A stretch of 24,684 nt of DNA from Lingula anatina (lineage: Eukaryota > Brachiopoda > Lingulata > Lingulida > Lingulidae): contig NW_019775614.1 in assembly GCF_001039355.2 (NCBI RefSeq), positions 1 to 24,684 of the forward strand, read 5' to 3'. Both the position numbers and the translations under genes were made by a program. Position 1 is the first letter of the stretch. Every line of letters starts with the position of its first letter. The notes under the pieces were generated by a model. That model had not been told where the DNA came from and did not search any database. It saw only the letters and a program-made list of their open reading frames with translations. Below are positions 1-10,200 of this stretch, in pieces.

Positions 1-74
1 TTTTGTCAAGCACAAAACTGGTGGCTGTGTCCCTTATTTTGTGTATGTGGGGGTCTACACGAATGCGCTTGCTC

Positions 75-123
75 CAGCTGGTGGTACAATATTTGGAGGC
101 GGTATCGCCTCTCTGATCCTCTA
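75..123 (+). repeat. Short dispersed hairpin repeat, copy 1
   Basis: The core GCTGGTGGTACAAT...GGAGGCGGTATCGCCTCTCTGA is shared with 3193-3240 and 5194-5240. The GAGGC/GCCTC arms can pair in each copy. Confidence 0.5.
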
Positions 124-167
124 GTGATCTATTGGAGCTAATTTAGTTATAAACTCATTTCACTTTC

Positions 168-251
168 AAATGGGCCAGGTATTATGGCCTTAAGGTAAGG
201 ATAAGGTCACCAGTGAATCTATTTGGCATTTCTAACTATTTCACCAGTTAC
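168..251 (+). repeat. Diverged duplicate of the PPP4R1 exon 5' boundary (pseudo-exon)
   Basis: The segment resembles 360-445: both start AAATG..CCAGG, carry TTAGGTAAGG-like sequence and end with the identical 15 bases TATTTCACCAGTTAC (237-251 and 431-445). In the real exon these bases follow TTTCAG. In the upstream copy the acceptor AG is lost (CTAAC), so it looks like a dead partial copy of the intron-exon boundary. Confidence 0.6.
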
Positions 252-261
252 CCCCCCCCCC

Positions 262-316
<55 letters not shown>
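250..316. repeat. C-run and (CA)n microsatellite
   Basis: A run of 12 C is followed by about 27 CA units. It lies between the two copies of the duplicated PPP4R1 intron-exon boundary. Confidence 0.95.
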
Positions 317-317
<1 letters not shown>

Positions 318-428
318 ACTTACTTAATATAATTATTAACTTATTTTACATTCATTGACAAATGAACCAGGCACTGTGTTTTTAGGTAAGGGTAAAGTGA
401 AGTAATAACTAAATAATTTTTCTTTCAG

Positions 429-1903
429 ATTATTTCACCAGTTACACTAACCCACATCACCAGCTGCTGCTGGAGACCATCCAAGCCATGAAGGCCGACG
501 CTGACAGAGATGTCCGGGGCTTCGTCTCCATGCCACCGCAGACTGAAATTGAACATCTAGACACAGTAGGTCTTTGTGTTCTGTATTTTGAGAATGGAAC
601 TTACCCTATTCTAGTGGATAGTCTATAGTAAAATGATGCAAATCATGTCAGCAGAGTAGCTGATTTAAGAGTTGTCATGCGAAATGGTTCACTTTGTTAT
701 GGAAACGACAGAAACTTATTTCAATATTTTCTTGGAATTCATCCTGTAAATGATGAGGATTCTATACATTTGTAAAATGTTAAGTACCATTTTTTTTTCT
801 AAGTACCAGACAAGTGCAGCAAGGTGAAGGTTTAAGTATAAATAGGCAAATTATTTGGGAATGTAGCACTTGATGATTGATGATTACTAGCAACTTAATA
901 GGTGGAAGTCATTCTTACTGTCATTCCCATAAAAATAAGACACATGCAAAGGAATAAGACACATGCAAAGTCTTGACTCATGAAAATTGAAGTGATTTTT
1001 TTAAACTGAAGTAAAAAAAAAAACATTTCATTGAACAAACACATCAAAGCAATACAATTAATCCAATTAATTGATTCCCCTTCATGAGAAAAAAAAAAAA
1101 TTATGTCCAAAAACTTATGAAATAATATCATACATCCTGAATTATTTTGCACTATTCAGGACCAGAACCATATATTGCTATAAATTTAAAATATTTAAAA
1201 TATTTATATCCAATATCAGTATTTCAGTAAGATCTTATGTTCATTTAAAGTTTGCATTCATGAATATCTTCTATAAAATGAAATAGTAAAAAGCTCCTTG
1301 TAATAAAAAGTTCATCAAAAAGCAAAAGCTTTCATCGCCTTTTAATGAAGCTCCAATAAATTGCTGTGCTTTCTAGTGAGGGATCTTCTCGTTTCTTCAT
1401 GGCTGACATAAACTTTTATCAGTCAGGTCATTGGTGTCCTCCAACTGTAGATAGACATACTTGTTCGAGGTAGATAAAGATGAAAAATATATTTCAGCCT
1501 GTTGGACATTAAGTTGGTCCTCTTCACAAACCTTTTTTTCCAGTTCCTGCATTTATCATTTTCTTTGCCATATTTCCTGGCTGCTCTTTCTGACCAGTCT
1601 CCAAACATCTTCCAGCTAAAGGGAAATTCATCATCCATTCTATTTAATGGTTAATTTTCAATCAACAAAACTTACTTTGAACCCCCATTTTACAACAAAA
1701 CTTCTTTCAAATATATATGTATACCTTTACCCAGCAAAAAGGGGGTTTCTGCCTGTTAAAAGTCAAATCTTAAAAAAAATTAATGATCCGTTTTTATTTT
1801 ACTAGCATTTTAATATTGAGTTAGTGTTAACGTCAAAGACTGGAGAAATGTCTGAAGCATTGTTTATGATAGAATACAGTTATACTTTTAGGTCCCAGTA
1901 TGA
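429..1903 (+). CDS. PPP4R1: PPP4R1-like protein phosphatase 4 regulatory subunit 1, C-terminal exons (5' part outside window)
   Basis: Exon 429-565 follows a good acceptor (TTTCTTTCAG, AG at 427-428) and ends at a GTAGGT donor at 566. Joined to a G from the previous exon it reads DYFTSY, then LLLETIQAMKADADRDVRGF, then a short acidic tail. This matches what I remember of the end of PPP4R1, a HEAT-repeat scaffold that binds the PP4 catalytic subunit: a DYF start, an acidic helix, and D-DV-F-S just before the C-terminus. The exon ends in phase 0. The best terminal exon starts at 1892 after TATACTTTTAG; in phase 0 it adds Val-Pro-Val and a TGA at 1901-1903, giving a tail close to the vertebrate length. 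A weaker donor (GTCTTT at 570) would instead open about 37 more codons ending near 2008. The upstream exons are not in the window. Family call fairly firm; exact C-terminus uncertain. Confidence 0.72.
566..1891 (+). other. Last intron of PPP4R1-like gene
   Basis: Intron bounded by GTAGGT at 566 and TTTTAG at 1891. It holds a 19-bp tandem duplication (about 933-970), A-rich runs, and on the opposite strand a frameshifted coding-like fragment at 1397-1638. I see no other plus-strand exon in it. Confidence 0.5.
1397..1638 (-). pseudogene. Frameshifted coiled-coil-like coding fragment, family not recognised
   Basis: From the ATG at 1638 the reverse strand reads MDDEFPFSWKMFGDWSERAA and continues through RKYGKENDK. 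One base out of frame at about 1548 it continues as a charged, helix-like segment, MQELEKKVCEEDQLNVQQAE, and runs to a TGA at 1397-1399. Adding one A in the GATAAATG stretch would join the two frames smoothly, so it looks like one coding segment broken by a single-base deletion. A pyrimidine-rich acceptor-like site (TTTCCCTTTAG) lies inside it, so part of it could be a true exon of an unmapped gene. It sits antisense in the PPP4R1 intron. I do not recognise the protein, and composition alone supports it. Confidence 0.3.
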
Positions 1904-2290
1904 AACTGCAGCATCTCCCAGGGCCAAGCACACCACTTCCCAGGCAAATCAAACAAAGAGAATACCTATCCAATGAAGGCCTGATGGCTGGTGCCATGGA
2001 TATTGGCTGATTAAGAAAATTAATCAAAGCAAATGAGATTTTAGAGGCAAAAAGGACAGCAGTTAAATTTCTTGCCTTATTTAACAATTAATTCCTCAAG
2101 TAACTGACGTGAATGGGCCTGAAAGGCAAAGGAGAGAAGATAATATAACTGACAGACGAAATTGAGCTGTGATTGAGTGTAGCACCACGTGCTGTGGCAA
2201 GTCCCCCGAGTCCGGCCACTGTTTGGTAGCCCAACACTGTGGCTCATTCCGACTCACCAAGTGGGGCAATAAATGGTTGTATTATTAAAT
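1904..2290 (+). other. Probable PPP4R1 3' UTR with poly(A) signal
   Basis: This stretch follows the inferred stop codon and ends with a canonical AATAAA at 2268-2273 and a GT-rich segment just after it (about 2295-2310), the usual layout of an animal cleavage and polyadenylation site. Positions 2180-2270 are clearly more GC-rich than the surroundings. The 3' end is inferred, not observed. Confidence 0.45.
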
Positions 2291-3192
2291 CTGAATGTGT
2301 GGATCTGAGGCTAATGGAGATAACATTACTGCAGTTTAAAACACGAAATTTCTGCCAGTATACAAATGACATTCTGTGAGATATAGATATTTATGCTCAG
2401 GTTATTCTTAGTTGTGAGGTATTATGGATGAAAGAGGGGGGGATGGTCATAGTATGGATAACGGGGAGAAAAAAGTGTATTAATGTCAATGGCAATGTAA
2501 TTGTTTGTATGTGTGATAGTAGATATGTTACATGAAATAAGTAATCAACTATTAGTAATCATTGCACCAGGTGAGGTGTTTTTATTTTGATTGATCAAGT
2601 TGTATTAAACGAGCTGTAAATTCTATAACAATGCAAGGAGTTTTGTACCACCAGATTATAGTTGGAAGGTACGCTAAATTTGGTACGTTCTCGACCTCTT
2701 TTACCGTCAGGTTGTATTACATACTGTATCAGCAGGGGGTATTTACCATAAGGAGCCAATCTAATCTCTTTCTGGTCCCACTTACTTTTGCTGTTATTGA
2801 AGCAAGTCAATTACAATCCCCAGAAGTTGGAGTGGTTAAAAATGGTTTAGTCACAGGCTTTTTAGATAAGACATATATAAATTAGGACGTCACAATATGC
2901 CTTAGTTTAAGGGGTCTCATAGACTCTGAAGCTTTTCTCCTCCAATTCTTGGTTGATGACTGACTACCCACATCCTGAGGTAAATCTTAAAGGTGTTTTG
3001 GATTTGTAGTGGTAGTTTCACTGATGAAAGTTTGACGTCACTGAAGGTGTAAACCAGATTTTCTTAGTTCAGAACTGGGGTAATTGTTGCAAATGAAAAG
3101 TTTATATTTAAGGTCTTTTTCTTTCAGTTTGTTGTTTTCTTACAATTGAGTTTACTGTGGAAAATGACTTTTATGGTATAACAGATATGCTA

Positions 3193-3240
3193 TGCTGGTG
3201 GTGCGTAATCAGGAGGCGACCCCTGCCTCTCTGAACTATC
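3193..3240 (+). repeat. Short dispersed hairpin repeat, copy 2
   Basis: The sequence GCTGGTGGTGCGTAATCAGG, followed by AGGCGACCCCTGCCTCTCTG and AACT, aligns with copies at 75-123 and 5194-5240, keeping the GAGGC/GCCTC pairing. Confidence 0.5.
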
Positions 3241-3751
3241 TATTATTATCTAATTGTTATATTTGGAACTGACAAAGGAAGGCGTTGGTTTGATTTTATA
3301 TAAGTCATTATTCTTGTTATTATAATTGCATTATCACAGTATACTTATGCTTTTAATCAATTTCTTAAGAGTCGCTTGGATTGAGACAGATAGAAGTCCT
3401 CAGTTTAGCAAATACCCTGTAATATATGTCCCAGTATAGTTAGTAGTCTGTGCATAAGTTCTGTGGGTGAACAGAGTGATTTCAGTTTTTTTTCTTTTGA
3501 ATGATTGAAAAACTTTAATCACTTAGACATTGATAGAGGACATAAGTTAAGAACTGAAGAAAAAAATGGAATACCAAAATATTGGTGGTTTTTTAATGTG
3601 AATTTTTGGCCATCTGAGTTTTCAGTGTGAAAAATGAAGCAACAGATTATGAAGTGATTGTTTTAAAAATTTGCTTCATGTAACTACAAGAAAACTGGAA
3701 TATGTGCTGTTGTATTATTGAAGGGACCATTCATTGGATTTTTATGTACAA

Positions 3752-3790
3752 TTTTTATTTTATTTTATTAGTATGATTATTTTATTTATT

Positions 3791-3821
<31 letters not shown>

Positions 3822-3824
3822 TTT
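3752..3824. repeat. (TTTA)n microsatellite
   Basis: Irregular TTTTA repeats grade into a clean run of TTTA units over about 3780-3824. Confidence 0.9.
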
Positions 3825-5193
3825 TGAGAGGGTAGGGAGTGCACAGAATATAACTGAGCTATAGCTGGATGAAAAGAAACCTGGAATTAAAGGGTTATAT
3901 CTGTTGGAATTTGTCACCTTTTAAAGCAATAGTCATTAAGTACTAAAATAAATCCCTTTTGGAACTTTTGTCTCAATCCAAATGGTTCTTTTGGCAACTG
4001 GATGCTCAGAATACTCACAAATGAACACGTTTTGATGAAGTGTTCATGGAATCATTATATACCATCATCATAATGTGAATAAAAGAAATATTTTCCTGTC
4101 AGTACGACAACATTTATAATTATGTTATTAAATTTAATGTGGGCTCAGCTTTTGGTATAGATAAGAAATGGAGTGAAGCAGGACCCTTTCTCTCCATATA
4201 TTACAAAATAAATGATATAGTATGTCATATGACAGTGGTATTAATCTTACAGGAGTCCCTTCTTACCACATTTAACTAAAACAATATAAGTGTAATTTAA
4301 GATGCATGCTATTCATAGTGGTGATCACTGAAATTGCAGAAATTGATGTCTGCAGCCACGAGCTAGACCTATAAAAAAGCTTATACTAAGGAAAATTGTA
4401 GCATAGCCCATACTTGTTATTTCAGTGTATTGAAATATATTTTGCTGTACTATATTATCGTAGAGGGGGGGGGGGGGGGGATGATTGGACCAATTTTTTC
4501 AGGTATTCTCAAGATCAATATGAAAAGAGAGTAAATAATAGTTATGTTAGTTTCCTTGCCATATGTCGGTGGTTGTCTTTGTCCAAGCAAACTTCTTGTC
4601 TTAATTGTGAACTAAGGCTGAGCCTATCTGACAGTGACTGCTCCCTCAATGAGATTTGTTGAGCTTCATTTTATTTTATTTTTTAAATTTCCAGTATTAA
4701 TTAAAATAATGCAATGCAACCCAAATGCATAAGGTGTTTGTAGGTCACACAAGGTATACTATTGTACCACCAGCTTACAGCAAATTATCTGGGGTAAATT
4801 ATCTGGATTCGCGAGACACTTGCCATGGTTGTGTGACTGAACTTGGTTGTTATTGACCAAATTATTGTTCACTTCATGATCGTATAGGGTTTTATTTCCT
4901 GTTTTGAAGAATGATTGCTGTTCTCTTGGAATTGATCGAAGATCTAAGGAAGTAATATGTAGGTAGTTAAAGGACTACTTTATATAGTGACCTTTTTTCT
5001 CAAAATCAAATTTGGAAAGATGCATCATAATGTGAAAAACCTTGTAACCACTGCTGTACAGCAATTTTAATCAAATTACTATGATAATCTCATATTCATA
5101 GAGATTATATCTTTTTATTCAAGTTTTCAAAGTTGTTTCGTTTCCCAATCAGAAATGGCCTTTTTAATGCTGCCCATATTTTGAGGACATAGG

Positions 5194-5240
5194 TAGCTGG
5201 TGGTACATGCTCAGGAGGTGACCTTGCCTCATTGAACTCT
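5194..5240 (+). repeat. Short dispersed hairpin repeat, copy 3
   Basis: The sequence AGCTGGTGGTACATGCTCAG, then GAGGTGACCTTGCCTCATTG and AACTCT, aligns with the other two copies. One arm base differs but a G-T pair could keep the hairpin. The first 15 bases of copy 1 also recur inverted at 4761-4775. Confidence 0.5.
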
Positions 5241-5625
5241 TAGTTTTCCTTTTGGTTTGGTCAGTGTAGTAATTATGAAAAGGCTTGTTACAGTAGCAGT
5301 GTTAAGTAAAAGTTCTTCAGATTGGTCTTGTTGCAATGTAATTGGAGGATATTTGGTGCAGATGAGGATGACTCTGTATGTAAGAGGTGATTGGTAGGGA
5401 AGTCCAATGTTAACTTTCATCACAACGATTGATTTTAAAAAAATAAAGATCCAGTTGTTAGAAAATGTGGTTCCTGTGAATTTTATTTCCCATGACCAAG
5501 TTTTTTATCTGTACATGAAAATGTAGCCATAAATACGTAAGTTGAATTGGGCCATTTTTCACCTTGTTCATTTCACACAAAGCAAACCTCAGAAAAATTT
5601 GAAGAACTATTCTTTTTGACCATCG

Positions 5626-5771
5626 TTAGTGACGTTGCTGGTTAATCGACCCAAACTGGCTATCATTGCCAACTTCAAACACTTCCATCTCCCTGTATTT
5701 TTTTCTCAGCTCACGAACTTTCTTAACAGATCACCATTTTCCTTGGACAAATGTGCATAGCTTTGCAGCTC
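5626..5771 (-). pseudogene. Frameshifted coiled-coil-like coding fragment, family not recognised
   Basis: On the reverse strand, from 5771, the sequence reads ELQSYAHLSKENGDLLRK and then hits a stop. One base away the next frame continues with VRELRKKYREMEVFEVGN and DSQFGSINQQRH, ending at TAA (5626-5628). Joining the two frames needs one extra A near 5735. The charge pattern is typical of a coiled-coil tail. It may be a decayed gene end or an exon of an unmapped gene; I do not recognise the family. Confidence 0.3.
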
Positions 5772-6782
5772 TTACATTATAATAATGGCAGTCAAACACT
5801 TGAATGTTGTTTTGTTTTTTTTTAAGATATCAGTTGGAAGCTTGTAACCCAGACAGTCACTGCCCTTATTTCTGTGCATGTGAAAGATGAATAGAGAAAA
5901 TTGACGAAAGGTGTTAATAATTTGAATATTCCACCAGTCTTTCATTTCAACACTGATAAATCATGATAACATGATTATCATTTTTACTAGTTTTACCAAA
6001 AAAAAAAAAAAAAAAACCGACTGTTTAGTTGGCACAGTATATATTTTCAATTCTTTACTTTTGTTGTGTTTTTCTTCTCATAAAAGGCCTATGATATGTA
6101 ACAACAAAATCTTAGTGACAGGGTCATGCATTGTATATTTTATTTCTTGTTCTCTTTTATCATGTGTATATACTACTGTCACAAACACTAAAATTAGTGA
6201 CAACACAAAAATCAAAACTGATCACAAATTCTGAAATGAACAATAAATATTATACTATGAAATATTTTAAAAAAATAATGAAAGAAATACAATATTTCCA
6301 TATTAAAAATCATTTTCAAACTACAAACATCACTTTGCACATTGTCAAGTTCCCAATAAATATTCTAATGACAAATCCTAACACAAAATGATCACAACAA
6401 AGACAATAACTGGCACTCTGTGCATGTGCTTAAGCTACAAAGGAGATTACAAGTCTTTATAAATTACCCTTGTATACCTGCTAGGTACTATTTTCTACTA
6501 ACACTTACCTCGTACACTGATTACAGTAACTGTTGTTTTTAATTCCCTACTTTAAATAAATAACAAGCTGCATATTGATATAGATTCCTGTCAGAAAACA
6601 TCTAATAATATTAACTCAATGCCATGTTACAAAATTTCTGATGGTGGTCCATACACTTTAGAAACAACTGGTATATCAAATTAACAGAACTATATATTTG
6701 CCCCAAAATAAGTCATAGGCTCATTTCTACTTAATATTTGGGAAGCTGCAGAATAGGTAACTAGTAATAACACTTCTGTTAC

Positions 6783-6788
6783 TTTATT
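6783..6788 (-). terminator. Candidate ABHD4 poly(A) signal
   Basis: TTTATT on the plus strand is AATAAA on the gene strand, about 480 bases past the ABHD4 stop. It is the first canonical hexamer I found there; use is inferred. Confidence 0.3.
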
Positions 6789-7019
6789 CAACAAGAATTC
6801 TCTTATGTTTCAATAAAAATTGGCAAAGCTTTAGATATGGCATGGGCGACATGATTACATCTTGTCATTACTGGCAAACTGAGAAAAGCTCATTGTCAGG
6901 AAATTATTTTCTCTGATTGATTCGATGTGTTCCTTGAACCTTCAATTACCTCATCAAGAGGAAAGCTATATATTAAATAAATCAATATGGAGCAAAATGT
7001 TCATTAGCCTGGTAGTTGG

Positions 7020-7059
7020 ATCAATGAAAATATATATATTCAATGAAAATATATATATA
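7020..7059. repeat. Short tandem duplication with TA runs
   Basis: TCAATGAAAATATATATAT occurs twice in tandem within the ABHD4 3' flank. Confidence 0.7.
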
Positions 7060-7079
7060 ATAAATGAATATTATGAATA

Positions 7080-7240
7080 GGGACAGGGGACGATCTACCT
7101 GACTTTTATAGGAGGGTACTGGCCACTATACCACCCGTAGGTCAGTGAGTAACAACATCTGCTCACATCAGTCTGATGAAGGCCTACGTCGAGGTTGGCC
7201 GTAAGCTAATGGTATGAAAGATTGTTCGGCTTGTGTTTGA
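7080..7240 (+). mobile_element. Penelope-like/hammerhead-like repeat fragment
   Basis: Within this segment CTGATGA (7173-7179) is followed by GGCC (7181-7184), a loop, GGCC (7197-7200) and GTAA. A GTGAG/CTCAC stem (7145-7149 with 7162-7166) lies just upstream, next to a GTC triplet at 7141-7143. This is the order of a hammerhead ribozyme core, except GAAA is GTAA and stem I is interrupted. CTGATGA...GGCCGAAA-type sequences are common at the ends of Penelope-like elements and retrozymes in invertebrates. This copy looks decayed, with no coding part. It lies in the ABHD4 3' flank or 3' UTR, opposite to the gene strand. Confidence 0.4.
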
Positions 7241-7267
7241 TAGTTTTCATTTAAAATCATTATGGAG

Positions 7268-10200
7268 TTATAAAGATGTCTCTTTCTTCTCTGGACTTGA
7301 CCTCAAGTTTCCCTCATCTACCATTTTGCAAACTTTCAACACCACTTCATCGAATTCTTTGGGTCGGTCTGCATACACATGATGGCCTGCATCTTCTATG
7401 ATCTTAAACGATAAATAAATAAAAGTAGACAGACAGACAAAAAGATGAATAATTGTATAAAAAGCAAACAATAGACGAATGAAGAAACAAATACTGATAC
7501 AACTTAAGCAATATGTGTAGACAGCCAGACAGAATATAATAGTTTTAACTTAGTCCAAAATTTCAAAACTTATTTGTGGGACACGTTCATCTTCTACTAA
7601 AATGGTTTTGATATTTGAAATATTAAATCTAACAGATTCGAAAAATTATTTGTAGGACACATTCATCATCTACAAATGTGGCTTTGGCATATGGAATATA
7701 TCTAACAGATTTGAAATATCACTTAATCCATTAATTAACATAAAAGAAAAAGCAACATTTATCACCGATGTACTTGTGCCCTACCTCTATCCCAACATAG
7801 GAGTCACTCCTGATGCTCTTGGTCTTGTAAGCGCTTTCATTGTCCACCCATGAATCCTTTCCGTGAATCATAGTGAAAGGAATATCTTTCTGTATTTCAT
7901 GGATACGGTGTAGCATCGGGTTGGCTGCCCAGGCAAATGGAATGCTGATTCTTTTGAACGCTGTTTCACCACTGAAAATGCAGAATATTGCTGTAAAAAT
8001 CTACGAAGATTGTTTCTGATTTCAGAATGCAGCTATATATTGTTAACAAAACACGAAATGCTGATTTTTTTTTCCAAAATAGTTTTCAGTATAAAACATC
8101 AGAAAACACTAAACCTTTTCAAGTTTGATCATATTTGATTCATTCACTTCAAATTTATTTTGGCAGAGCTGACAGGTTATTTGACAATATCAAAACACAC
8201 AAATTACAGCCATGGCTTGTTACCATTTTGTACCCAACACGAAAATTCTAATTTTACATCAATTTTTATTCAATTTTAATTCAATTTTTCAAACTTGTAG
8301 AAAATTACTTTGATAAACATATGGTGACTATTAGTTTTCAATTTTAATATCAGTAGTCTGTCTCTTACCTTGGGTCCTGAGCATTACAGTGATAGATATA
8401 ATCAGCTATGTTCTGGATAGACCCATCATCTTCATCATTGCCAAATTTACGCATCAGATCTGGGCGGAATTTTTTTACCAAGCCTGGACCTGTGAATTTA
8501 TCAAAAAAATTAAATTAACTGCAATAATTATAATAATAATAATAATATACAGTTTGTTTTAATGTTTATAACCATGCAAATTGCAAATTGAATGAATAAT
8601 CTATGACTGTTAAGCTGTTTTCACATTGAGTACTCTAGCTAAACATTTCATCTTTATCTTTCTGTTTTGAGAGACTGAAAGTGAGTGAAGTCCACTGTAG
8701 CATAATTTAACGGAAGAATGTTCAAAACAGAGTGCTTTAAAAGTAGAATGCTCAATGTGAATTATTAGATAAAAGGCCTTTTAAATATGTGTCACTGTGT
8801 GAGTTCTATGACCCCATTCCCATAGACACCCTCGGTCTACGCGGATTAACCCAACTCTGGGGGGACTCTCCCTAAGTGCAATCAGCTTAACTGAATGGTA
8901 CGCATCCTCTTATTTCCAACATACTCGTATAATCACCAGCTTTTCTATTTTCTATCAGAAGGAAGCATGTCATTCAGTTAAGCTGACTGCAGTCAGCTAG
9001 AATCCCCACAGAGTTGGGTCGAACCATGTAGATCAATGTTGTCAATGGGAATGGGGCTTATGAGTACCTGACTAGTGACTTGTCTTACCTAGGGGTCCCA
9101 GTGCCCTTAACCCTGCCAGTGGATTGAATGGCTGTAACATCCGTGCTATAGCCCTGGCCCACACAGGTAACCTCCTGAGCTGCTGATAATCTGCCGGCTT
9201 TTCAGGGAAGCCCCAGGGGTCCACCAGTATCACATGTTCCACATGCTCTGGATGTCTCAATGCATAGGCCGCTGACAAAAATCCCCCAAAACTGTGACCC
9301 AACATGACAAATTTCTCCAGACCGACACCCTTTCTCCAATCCTCGATGGACTGGACGAATTCCTCCTCGATCTCACTAGGGTCATGGCCAAAATCTGGTC
9401 TTGAGCTTCGCCCAAAGCCTAGGACGTCAAATGCATAGAGGGGTCGGTCTTTTGATAAAGGAAGTAGGTTTCGTGCCCATAGGCCTACTCCGCCTCCAAA
9501 GCCATGAATGAGGATGAGGGGGGATTTCTTTGAAGAATGGTCGTGATGATGGTGGTGGTGGTGGTGGTGGTGGTGATGATGATGGTGTGAAGAAAAGGAG
9601 GATTTGTCATCTGGGGTGGTCTCAGTTTTTACTGACTGTAACTGTCCGTTTAAACATATTGTCCAGATCTGGTTTTGCCCATTTGATACGGGGATGTACT
9701 TGCCCTGGTATTTTCCTTTGAGAGCTAAAATTAAGACACAAAATGTTTGAAAGTATTTTGCATGTAGAAAGTAAACAATTGTAATCATAAACAGACACAG
9801 GTTTGTGAGTCTGTATCATTTAGACTAATTGCAAAAAGAGTTTAATATATTTAGGATATGACAAATAAATTACTAATAACAGTCGTTTTGCTGTTGATCC
9901 AGTCATCGCCCTTTTTCTGAAAGCTTAATTAAGATAATCTCTCCGATACACTATTACTTATAGTCCATGCATCTGTAAATACTAAATAGTCTTATCACTT
10001 TGGTGTCTATAAGACAATTTAATTTCGTATTAAAATTTATAAATTAAGAAAAAAAAATCTCCATATTAGCATTATAGTAGACTAGTCTTATATTCTGAAG
10101 TTGTTTTATGTATGTGGTTTTGGGATTCATTTCCCAATCAAGGAGAAAGCCATTTGTGAATGCTGTTGATAAACTATTATAATAAGACTGGGTTCACGTA

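Larger units (their letters stand above)
2291..6782. other. Intergenic region between PPP4R1 and ABHD4 3' ends
   Basis: The two flanking genes converge here. I see no intact gene: short ORFs lack splice context, codon pattern or family similarity. It contains hairpin repeat copies 2 and 3, an ATTT-type microsatellite, a G-run at 4465-4480, an A-run at 5999-6016, and a frameshifted fragment at 5626-5771. Confidence 0.55.

Noticed and set aside
2180-2270. GC-rich segment as a tRNA-derived SINE or tRNA gene
   Set aside because: No clear A-box and B-box pair or cloverleaf; a 3' UTR ending at AATAAA explains it better.
9530-9721. Plus-strand ORF rich in Gly and Asp
   Set aside because: It is the antisense shadow of the His-coding exon of ABHD4.
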